Of a DNA stretch of 40,594 nt, positions 21,650 through 32,005 are shown one piece after another. Source of the DNA: Geosiphon pyriformis (taxonomy: Eukaryota > Glomeromycota > Glomeromycetes > Archaeosporales > Geosiphonaceae). The translations under genes and the position numbers were made by a program. Each line of letters starts with the position of its first letter. The first letter of the stretch is position 1. The notes under the pieces were generated by a model. The model searched no databases, was not told the origin of the DNA, and saw only the letters and a program-made list of their open reading frames with translations. The stretch is taken from contig JAAOMT010000755.1 in NCBI GenBank assembly GCA_016748015.1, positions 1-40,594 on the forward strand, given 5' to 3'.

Positions 21650-23840
21650 CTCTTTGTCTCTCAATTTTATAACCATGATCAGAGCAAAGAGTAAAAAAGC
21701 TGCACTTGATATTTTTCCTGAGATATCTAATAAAATTTCAATCAGGAAAGCTCTCTCTGTTGTAAAAGCAACTAGGCAAAACGTTTTAAAAGTTTTTTCT
21801 TTACCCAATAATCATAAAAAGCTGTTTTTGGTAGTTATTAAAGCATCTTCCTCATTTTTGGCTGGTTTTTCACCAGTTAAGATTCTCTTAAAGAGACATA
21901 TTTGAGTTAGTTCCAGTATTGTCTCTACCCCAACTAAGAGCCTAAAAGCTTTTAATAATAGATCTGTAAACAAGTTAGTCTTCCCTTCTCTTGCTTTAAC
22001 ACCTAGTACTGCTAGCACCATTTCTTTAAAAAAATGGTCAAAAAGACCAAAAGCTCAGAAAAATAGGGACAGTTGCTTGTTTTTGCTATTGTTACACCAA
22101 AACCCTTTGTGGTTTCCAATGAAATCTTAGATAAGATCTCTATAGTATTATCCAGCACATTATTTAAGATAGGCTAAGATCAACTACTGGCTGTGTTGCC
22201 AAATATGGTGTTTTTTGACAAATCATTACTGGTTTTAAAAGCAAAACATTCATCTTCTATTAGGTCATCTGTTCTTAGAAACTGGGCTAATTAAATGAAA
22301 ACTGAATCATCTTCTTCTCTCATTTCTGGTGCTGTTGCTGGTGGTACTTGGGAAACTATTGTTAGTTGTCAAAGATTTGCTGGATGGGTGGTCTCTACTT
22401 TAGTGCCTAATGCTACTTTTAAGATCAAACTGGCTTATGTTAAGACTGTTTTTCAGTTTGTACATGGTTTCTTGGGTGCTAAGTTAGTGTTAAAAGACAA
22501 TGTAAAGCTGTTTTGTGTGGAGTTTGCTTTTCAAGTGTCTTTGGAAGTTGTATTTTTGGTTGAGCTTACAAGCTCTGTACATTTGACTACTCTCAAAATT
22601 GCCAAGTCTTTGGTGATTTCTGAGTCTGGCTCTTTTTCTGCTGCTGTTGTACTGTGTAATATGCCTTTGGGTGTGTTTGCTGCTGACATTAAGACAGTTC
22701 TCAGTGTTTTTGGTATGGTTACTTGTATTGTGCTGAAGCCTGCTGGCATTTGGCAGTATGTTGTAATCTATTTTGAGAATTTGATTGCCACCACATCTGC
22801 TCTCAATCACTGATCTGTTTTGGTGGACAAAGATAGTGTTCGGATTTTTCTCCTTGTAAATCAACAAAAAACAATTGTGTCTTGTAATAAGTTTAAGACC
22901 AAGTTGGTCAATCTTTTTTCTGGCTGCACTGTCTTTGAAATCAGTGATATGGTTTCTCAAGTTGGTAATCAGACTTGTTTTATTCCTTGGTCTCCTGATT
23001 CTGGTTATCATTTTCACTTTGCTCTGATTACATTTGGCTCTTAAGCTGATTTGGATCTTGCTGTTATTAAAACTAGTACACTAAGAAAGTACTATATTTG
23101 GTGAGAAACTCCTGGTTGTCAGTGTTGTTTTTGGTGTCAAGAGATAAGCCACTTGGTTGTGGACTATAAGGTTGCTTCACCTCCTTCTTCTAAGACTTTC
23201 AAGATGTTTAAACTATGTTTTATTAGTTTTTTGTCTTATGTAAAAACATTTGTTTCCCCTGTTCTTTCTGAGTTTTCTCTTTTAGTGGCTTTTGCTCCTC
23301 CTGTAGCTGTTAATAATTCTTTGGTGTCTTCTCAACTGACATCTCTGAAATTTGATTTGGCCAAGCTTTCTGTTTTGGTTGAATCTATTGTTAAGCCTAT
23401 TAGCTTTATGGTCAAAATTTTTGAATAATTTGTTAATAGTAATCTGATTTCTAGTGCTGCTCTTGGCCTTAAGGTTAATGAAGTTTTGGTTCACATGAGT
23501 TCTTTTAGCAAAGCTGTTAGTAAGTTGAAGTGGAAAGTAGTTGCTCTGAAATTTGAGTGTGGCTTTGAGAATGTTGACATGTCAGGTTTTCATGTGAGTT
23601 TGTCATCTTTTAATGATAATATGTTTTCTAATTTGATGTTTTTTTGAGAACATGAATCTACTGCTATAAAGATTAATGCTTTTAAAACAGCTGAATGGCT
23701 AGTTAAGATTGGTTAATAATAATGCTACATTATTTGAGATTGTTCAAAGAATGTCTTTTTTGAGTAAGTTTTCTTTTAGTGCATCAATGTAGTATAGCCT
23801 GAACTGGCTTAAGTAGCTGGTTATATGTAGTAAGCATATG
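21650..23840 (+). mobile_element. Decayed LINE ORF1 (gag-like) segment, no ORF2
   Basis: A G+C-richer island between two A/T islands. From 22295 to about 23713 one plus-strand frame runs without a frameshift and is broken only by TGA 22811, TAA 23042, TGA 23102, TAA 23426 and TGA 23645. It reads as a Val/Ser/Leu-rich gag-like protein with an RNA-binding-like middle part (PLGVFAADIKTVLSVFGMV) and a zinc-knuckle pattern at 23126-23167, C-x2-C-x4-H-x4 then Tyr where the last Cys belongs (TGT to TAT). The N-terminal part (21654-22290) is Lys/Ser-rich and reached by a frameshift near 22,060-22,100; after 23714 a further one-base shift leads to NATLFEIVQRMSFLSKF. This matches my memory of ORF1 from AM-fungal LINEs. 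No endonuclease or reverse transcriptase follows. Only two CpG are present (21782, 22841). Confidence 0.75.
23126..23167 (+). other. Broken CCHC zinc knuckle of the LINE ORF1
   Basis: Codons TGT..TGT..CAC..TAT keep the spacing C-x2-C-x4-H-x4-C of a retroelement nucleic-acid-binding knuckle, but the last ligand is Tyr. One G-to-A change explains it. It supports the identification of the relic and shows the copy is inactive. Confidence 0.7.
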
Positions 23841-26800
23841 AACCATATTTAGTCCTAGATCACTTAGTTTGGTCCTAATTTCTAGATAATGATTGGGCCA
23901 TACTCATTAAATTCATAATAAAAAAAATAATAATTTATAAAATTTTTATATTAAAAAAAATATAAAAAATATAAAATTTAAGTTTTTAATAATAATATAT
24001 TTATAATTTAAATGACTGATTATATATTAAAAATACATAATTTATATTTATAATATTATAAATTAAAATAATATATTAATAATAACAAAATAATACAAAT
24101 ATTGTATAATAAAAAAATAATTAAAGAGAAATTTAACTTAAAAAAAGTAAATAAATTACTAAATATTTAATATATAATATAAATTTATAAATATTTCAAT
24201 TATTATTTAAAAAATAACAAAAATCTAAAAATTTAGAAATAATTTATACTATTAACAAAAATAACATAATTGTTATATGTTTTATATTAGTATTTTTTAG
24301 TAAATATTTTATTAATTTATTTGTTTAAAAAAATAATAAAAAAAAAGTTATATATTTCAAGTTTTTTTATTAAAAAGTAATTTTTTAAAGCATTAATATT
24401 AATATATATATAAATAATTAAAACAGTTATTAAATTAAGTAATACTTAAACTTTTATCTATTTTATATATATTGGTTTTTATTAAATATTAGTATAATAA
24501 ATTTAATAATATTAATTCCAATTTTTTGCTTATATCTTTTAAAATTTTTAAATATTCTGTTAATAAATTAATATATATATTATAAATTACAATTTTTTAA
24601 ATAAAAATTTTATTGTTTTTACAAATATTTTTTTTGCTTTTAATTTGTAATTTAATAAATACTAAATAATTTTTTAAATTTATTATTGTGATTAATTTAA
24701 AACAAAATACTTATAATTAATTTGTAAAAATTGGTTAGATGTTTTTTATTATTTAATTTTAAATTAAAATAAAATATCTGTGTTTTAATTACTTGTTTTT
24801 TTTAATATTTGATCTTATAATTATATTTATTAATTAAAAAATTCAGCAAATAATTTATTTGTGTTTTAATATTTTTTGTTATATAGTTAAACCAAAGCTT
24901 AATAATTGATATATATTATAAAATAGATACTTAAAAAATATTAATTTTAATAGTTTGTTATTTAAATTATTATTATTCTTGTTTAAAAATAATGTAATTC
25001 TGTTTAATTAAAAATATTATTTTGTTTGTATAGCAATAATATGCTTTTTGTTATTATTTAATTAAAATAGAATAATACTTAATTAATATTTTAAAATATT
25101 AATATAAAAAATAAAAGATTTTTTTAATTAAATTACTTTAAATAGATTTAAAAATTAATTTTTTTTAGAAATATCAAACATTTTTTATTAAATAGTATTT
25201 CAATAATAATTATGTCTTTCTTAAAAAGCTAATTTAAAGAATAGACAATTTTGACAAAGTTTTTTACAAATTTTTAATAAAAAAATGCTAAGTTTTATAA
25301 TTTTTAATGAAAGCAGTTTAATTTTTCTTAATAGAATTAATTTGTATTTGTTAGAATTCAATAGTTAAATTAATAATAGAAAAGAACATAACACTTTTAA
25401 ATTTATTTAATATGTTTTTAATATTTAGAAAAAAATAAAATTTTAATAAATATTGGTATTTAATTTATAATAATTAACATAAAATTATAAGATTTTTTTT
25501 AATATTATTATAATTGGAAATACTTATTCATTTTTAATTTTTTGTATAAGACCAAATTTTTTTTTTGTTTTATTTATTTTTTAATAGACTTGTTATTTTG
25601 CTAATTGAATTAATAAAACTTTTTATAAAATATTCGAATTGATTTGATTTTAATTACATGTTAAATTAAATTGTCTTTTTAGAATGTTTTTTTTAAATAA
25701 CTTTATAATTGCATATTTAAAAGTTTTTAATGTTTTTTTTTTAATTTTAATGGGCTTTTTTAACTATAAAAGATTTAGTTTTGGCACTTTTTTTTAAATA
25801 ATTTTTGCACAGTTTTAATTTTTTATTAAATAGCAGACTAATTGGTTTCTAATTTTTATAATAAATTAGACATGATTTGTATTTGTTGTTAAAAGAATAC
25901 AAAATTTGGTTGTACTAATATCTTACATAAAACCATGATATTAATAATTTTATTTAGTTTTCTCTTTAGATTGCTAATAAAACATTCTATTAAGCATGTT
26001 ACAACATGGTTAGTAGTTTTCTATTAATAATTAATTTTTTGCTGTTTATTTGTATATTATTTAAGAGCTTTTTTTGTTGTAAAAGCAATTTTTATTATTA
26101 TTATTATTATTTAAATTGTTAGAATTTTTAAAATTATTATTATTGTTGTTGTTGTTTTAAAGTTATTGTTGTAGTTTGATCATTTTAGAAAATACTGGTC
26201 AATATTAACACTTAACTATAATTGGTTCTATGCGATAAAAAATTTACATAATTTGTAATTCGTTTTTGATATTTTCATATTAGTTTTAATACAAATTTTA
26301 TTTATTTGCACAGATATAGCTTTTGTAATTTCTAGTTTTTTCTTCTTATTACATATTTATTGGTTATTAGTCTTGTCAAAGGTTTATTTATCTTTCTTTT
26401 AAAAAATACTGCTTTAAGTTATAGTACTATTATTTTTAGCAAATATTTGATTCAAATAATAGTCAAACATTTTTTTAAAGCTATTGGAAGAAGAAATAAT
26501 GAATTTCTAAGTTGTGCAATAATTAACATAAATAAAGATAAAAAAAATTGAAATTATAAAAGCTATTTCTGTTTGTATCAATAAAACTTTTTTCAAACCA
26601 ATATGAAAAAATTTAAAGCCAAGAAATATACAACTATTGTTGAAAATTAATGGTTTAAAAATTCAAAACTCTCTTTAATTATGAACTTTGTAAAATAATC
26701 ATCTAATTTGGAAAAAACAATTGTAATTAAATGTAAATATTGAGTTATTTTATTAGAAATTGTACAACAACACTAAAAAATGATGATAAAGAAAAATGAC

Positions 26801-26903
26801 CAAATTAGCTTTTACCATCTTTAACAATATCAGAAAAATGGTAAATAATGTGCAAACTGAAAAAATGGAATAAAAATAAATGGTTAATTATATTACCATA
26901 TAG
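23841..26903. other. A/T island right of the LINE relic
   Basis: Almost pure A/T with many homopolymers. Compound TTA/TTG microsatellite tracts lie at about 26093-26157. On the minus strand around 25700-26030 a single frame can be read with many TAA codons placed where Gln would fit, hinting at an ancient coding element, but this is too weak to annotate. The plus frame 26360-26551 shows no motif. Confidence 0.5.
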
Positions 26904-27161
26904 TACAATGAATGTTCAATTGACAACCCAGGAAGAAAGCTAGATGAAATTATTGAAGGTATGGTCTTCTTAAATATTAATTCAATCAATCTCTTTAATT
27001 TTGCAATTATATGAATATAAAGCTTGTCAAATCTATTACATGAATTGGAACTAATTAATATCAAAAAATCTTTTGAAAACAAACCTCCTAAAATACGATC
27101 AATAATTGTTGAATGAAAAGAACCAAGTGTCGAGGAAAAAAAGAAAGACATTGAAGATTAA
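26904..27161 (+). pseudogene. Unidentified coding remnant with three stops
   Basis: One plus-strand frame reads YNECSIDNPGRKLDEIIEG..., continues through TGA 27012, TAA 27018 and TGA 27114, and ends KEPSVEEKKKDIED before TAA at 27159-27161. Its amino-acid make-up (Glu, Lys, Asp, Pro) is protein-like, while the opposite-strand frame 26888-27151 is a Ser/Ile-rich mirror of it. Each stop is one C:G to T:A transition from a Gln, Arg or Trp codon. I do not recognise the family. Confidence 0.35.
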
Positions 27162-27861
27162 ACAAAAAATATATATTGCCATTTATTAATATTTTTTAGA
27201 GACAAAACATTTTCAGAGTTTCAAATTTAGATTTGGATTATGACCACTATGTTTACAATATTTTCTAAGTGATCTAGGAGACCAAGTGATTTGAAGTGTT
27301 ATTTCGAAATAATTTAAACTGTAAAGATACTACTATTTCGGTCATATCAAGTCCTAAGAATTTGTTGCAAAGTTAAGAGAAAGATAATAAAAGGAGATAA
27401 ATAGCAATTATAGACTTTCAATAAAATATGTTTGAGTAAAATTAATTTTCAATTCCCTCAAATTAAGTATTACATTGTTTAACTTAATAAAGTATATCCA
27501 TAAAATTTACTAACCAAGGTTATAATAAAGCTCACAATGATAATGTTGTCATTACTTGAAGCCTGAAATTGTGGCTGATTAGAGAAGAAATTGACATATG
27601 ATATTTTTATAATAACTAAGGTTTTTTATCAAAATATCGGCATAAATTTAGATCGAATCTTTGTAAGAAGCTGGCAAATTACTAATAAAACTAATAAAAG
27701 ACCCAAGGAAAAACATCCACTAATGAAGATTGAAAATTTTGTATGCTGGGATAAAGATTAAATTTGATCAAAAGTCCATAAGAAGAGAGGTAAATGGCAT
27801 TATCCAAGGTTTGTATATATCAACACCAACGTGCTCAACAAAATAATATCAATTCATTTAG
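27162..27861. other. Intergenic, nothing recognised
   Basis: A/T-rich, without a coding frame that I could support on either strand. Confidence 0.45.
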
Positions 27862-28110
27862 AATTCGATAATTCAAAACTTTCAAATTCAAACCAAAAAA
27901 TTTCAAAATGATGAGCAACTTGCAGCTCGTATTCAAACGCGTGATCTCTTACAAAGTTTTAAGCCGGTAATTTTCCTCAATTCGGCGCAGGAAACAATTG
28001 CAACTAATGAAGCTACAAATACAAATCAATTGGAAATTGAAGCCGCAAATGCAGCTCAAACAGCCTGCAACTATGATAATGAGGCAACAGCTACTCTTCT
28101 TCTAAATTAG
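27862..28110 (+). CDS. Unassigned open frame, possible 3' exon
   Basis: Open for 82 codons from just after a TAG (27859-27861) to TAG 28108-28110, with no in-frame ATG, so it could only be a 3' exon. It reads NDEQLAARIQTRDLLQSFKP and then an Ala/Asn/Thr/Gln-rich tail (QLEIEAANAAQTACNYDNEA). It holds several CpG (ACGCGT, AAGCCGG, TTCGGCG, AGCCGC), in sharp contrast to its surroundings. Another frame has an ATG at 27908 (MMSNLQLVFKRVISYKVLSR) reaching a possible 5' splice site at 27967. No family recognised; it may be an orphan gene piece or a recent insertion. Confidence 0.3.
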   Translation, partial: NSIIQNFQIQTKKFQNDEQLAARIQTRDLLQSFKPVIFLNSAQETIATNEATNTNQLEIEAANAAQTACNYDNEATATLLLN

Positions 28111-30523
28111 CACTATAAATTTAAAAAAAACTCCTTGTAACTTTGCAAAATATTAATCGAACTTTGTTGGCTGAATTTAACTTGAAAATTTTCATTTTTT
28201 TTACTTCAATAAAATTAATCTCCATCTTTATTACAATGCTTTGAAAATTGTGAAATCAAAAAACCGAGATCTCGACCATTTGAAAGTGCGACTATTTGAA
28301 ATGGCAACAAAATAAAAATTGAATATCTTGAGTAAACCTAATTGGGATTTTTAATTAATAAATGTTTCCTGACCAAACCAAATTACATATGGTAAATGGG
28401 TTAACTAATTAACATAATTTATTATCATAAAATAGCAAAATCTTGAATGAAAAAAAGCAACAAAATTGATTGCTACACTAATATTTTTAATGGATTTGAT
28501 TTTTATATTTAAATAAGAATTTTTTTCTTTAAGGCTTAATAAAATGTGGCCCACACCACTGTCTATGTATATAAAATTTAAACATCTTATAATAGATGCA
28601 GCTTATGCTTTTTTTTTCACATGTTAACAGTCATCTGAGCCAGTTAAAACAACACCACACATGATTTAAATATTTTATGAGCACATAAATAGAATTTCAG
28701 TTTGTTAATACAACCAAAATAACTTAAATGATCTATCATAAGCATAATTTTATTTTTCAAATCAGATTACAATCAATTATTCCAAATTTCTTTTCTTAGA
28801 TCACACTATGTTTCTTATATTTTATCCTTATCTTAGTTGTTGAAAATCACACACTTTTTCGATGTGTAGTTACAAAAAATCATACAAGTTTCTATAATCT
28901 TCTTGGCTGTCAATTTAGCAAGTGTAAAAACTTTCAAGACTTTATTATACCAGTTTTTGAACATAAAACTCTTTGCTAAAATTACATAAGTCTACTGTAT
29001 GAAAACTCAATTAACACTTTTAAATAAGAATTCTAATTTTTTAAGATCTTTAAAAACTCTAAAAACACTAATTACAAAACTGAATTATGTAAATTATATA
29101 TCCTTATACTTATAAATAACATTTAATCTAATATTTACATTAAAAACATAAATAAATACATAATCTGATAACTTGACTTTTTTATATTTAATGGATAAAA
29201 TATTTGAATATTTGTTATTTTATACTTTTTTTTAAATTACAAATGGTAGTCTACGATGTAACACTTTATTATATAAATACATAAATCTACTATTGTTGTA
29301 TTAATAGTACTAGTTCTTATGTATAAATTAGAATATTACACTAAAATTATTTTGTATCAGTTTATATTATTAACCAAATTTCTGGCCAAATATTTTTTTG
29401 AATATTTTATTTCTTATCAAACATAATTAACAGTATTATAAATATGGCAGATAAATTAACAAGCATTACCAAAAATAAGTATGTTATTTTAATTTTTAAG
29501 AAAACTTTTTGAGATTTTGTGTGACAACATACATTCAAAGAATAAAACTATACTGGTCATTTAGTCTGCTTATTTATTGTTTAAAACTCATGAATGGTTT
29601 TTTATTTTAATTCCAAAATTGTTTTAGTAATTTTGCATTTTTCTATTTAATAATTATTTTAAAAGTCTGGTTTGTTAAAATTTGCCTTTAATCTGCAAAT
29701 ATGTATGGCTGCTTGAATATTTGTATAAATATACGTTCTTTCTTCCAAAAAACATACTTCAATGTTAGTACTATGGCAGTAAATTTAGTTAATGGTAATA
29801 ATATTGGTCTGTAAATCTTAACTCTAATTTTAGTAATATTTTTTTGCAAATTCATATTAATTTATTTATTTAATTTTATATTTTAATAATACAATATTCA
29901 TATTATAACAGAACATTATTAATAAATATAAATTCAAAAATAATATTTTTAAATAATAAAAAAGTAATTTCAAAAAAAAGATATTTAACTTATTAATTAT
30001 AAAAAAATAATAATTAAAATAGAAAATAATTTTTACAAAAAAACAAGATTATTATTTTTCATAAAATATGATCACATATATTTAATTAAAAATATTATTT
30101 AATATTATGAAAAAACTGTTAGCTTTATAATATTTCATAGCTTTTCCTGAATTGTCACATCTTTTTTGTTATCCTTTGAAAGAAATTAAAAAAGTGAGCC
30201 GCAAGTTTTGATGAAAACTTTTTTAAACCAATTACTTAATAAGTTCACAAATTTCGGGTTTTTATTTGCTAGTATGTTTCACTTTTATTCACTATGTGTT
30301 TGACTTAAAAGATGTGCGGGTATCTCTTCTGATAAGAGTAAGTATTTGATCCAAAAAATTTGGATGTGATCAACAATAAAAAAAGAATTCATAATCTTGG
30401 GCAGATCTGCAATTTTTTGATTATCATAATAATTATCAATATTATAACTGAATCATTTATTTAAACTATCAACGTGACAAAAAAACTTCTAATCAATTTC
30501 CACCTCATTAAGAAAAATACAAG
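28111..30523. other. A/T-rich intergenic region upstream of lipase-like gene
   Basis: No gene supported. Around 28,750-28,960 the minus strand reads a few protein-like stretches (IDSQEDYRNLYDF) broken by stops, suggesting another very old relic. The final 300 bp have slightly more G+C and would hold the promoter of the lipase-like gene. Confidence 0.45.
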
Positions 30524-32005
30524 ATGTCAAAATTAATTTTAAAAAATCATGTTTTCCAGATTTCATTAATTGTATTTTGTAATTTTTGGTTAATTGTTCA
30601 AAGTAACTCAGTTCTAATTTTTAGAAATGAAGAAATTGAAGATAACTCTTTAACTAATCTGGTGTTTTCGGTCAATAATAATGGTGGCGTGCTCTTAGAT
30701 GAGTTAACATTACCATATCAGAATGCACCAAGTGATTTAAATGAACTTCCATTAAAAATTTTAGAGCCAATGGAATTCGAAACGAATAGAGTAAATGAAC
30801 AGACACTGTCAAATATTGATGATTTAACCAATGAAAGAACTTTTTTAGCACCAGAAAAACAATTTGATGAAACCGCATTTTCAATAAACTCATTACCATA
30901 CGAAATGGACTCGATCACGGGTACTAGTGTTTCCCAACTCATAAGCCTACAAAATCTTTTGAATCCAAACATATTAGCCGAATTTTTTGATGCCGACTCC
31001 AACAATATCTTTGCCTCGAATTACGATAGGAATACAAATTCTCAACTACAAAAAATAGCAGCAAGTCAAGAAGAAAAAAAAGCATTTAGCTATTTTGCTG
31101 GGTTAGCACAGACCACCTATTGTCTACGCAAAAAATTAAACACAACGAGTGGGCAATATTTAGGTAATTTTTTGTAAAAAAAATTTTAATTATTAAAATT
31201 TCTAAAAATTTTAAATTCTATCAAAAGCCTATGGATTACCGAGCAAAACTGGATACTTGATCTCATTCGCTGGCGATGAAGATGAATTACAAAAAAACAT
31301 TGAAGGAGATGGAATATCATTAATAAATTATCCAGACCAACCTGGGGCAAAAATTCATAAAATTTTATATGAAAATTATATTTCATTTAAAGATACTCTT
31401 CTTTCGAAAGTTGCTAAGGGTGTTGATTTACAACCACAAAAATTTCGAGTTCTACTTCTTGGGTATGGTTTGGGTGGTGGTAAGTCTAACTTTCGATAGA
31501 ATTTTTTAAATTTCGAATTTTTTTAAACTAAATTTTATATGTCAAGTGTATGCCCAATTTGCTGCACTTGACATTTCCAAAATGCTCAAGACAAACCATT
31601 CCCTAATAGCTATGACATATGGTCAACCACGATTCGGGAACAAAGAACTTGCGATCGAAATTGACAAAGTCGCCCAAGTTTTAAGGTTTACTAATAAAGA
31701 GGATAATATCCCACGATTACCAATAAAGCACAAGGAAGTGAGATTTGTGCATAGCGGCACAGAAATTTGGTCTTTTTCGAAAGATGAGGCGGTATGGTGT
31801 AAGCGTGGTAACGATGATGCTGGTGAAAGTCAGGTAGTGACCTGTAGTGTCATATAATGATAGATCATTTCTGATTTTAATTTTTTTCTCAATTTTTGAA
31901 TTTTTATAGGCTTGTATTAACAGCGGATTATTACAAAACCCTGAAGACCATGCTGGACCTTATTTTAGTGTATTAATGACCGATTGTAACAACATATTAA
32001 AATAA
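30524..32005 (+). CDS. Secreted class 3 lipase-like protein, nucleophile Ser missing
   Basis: Four exons (30524-31163, 31228-31479, 31547-31833, 31910-32005), GT..AG, phases close, 424 residues. The first 28 residues look like a secretion signal (ISLIVFCNFWLIV core). Residues about 29-190 are an acidic, Asn-rich pro-region without a domain I know. The alpha/beta-hydrolase part begins near AFSYFAGLAQTTYC. Class 3 lipase landmarks: VLLLGYGLGG at the nucleophile elbow, MTYGQPRFGN, RFTNKEDNIPRLP with the expected Asp (Asp350), and EDHAGPYF with the expected His (His407). The elbow normally reads G-H-S-L-G-G; here residue 294 is Gly and residue 293 is Tyr. Asp and His remain, so the fold is probably kept but ester hydrolysis by the usual mechanism is not possible. 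It may be a lipid-binding pseudoenzyme, or a lipase gene losing function while its frame is still intact. Confidence 0.88.

Noticed and set aside
22490-23017. 175-codon minus frame inside the LINE relic
   Set aside because: The plus strand carries the gag-like frame and zinc knuckle; the minus frame is open because C:G to T:A decay and codon bias leave few stops there.
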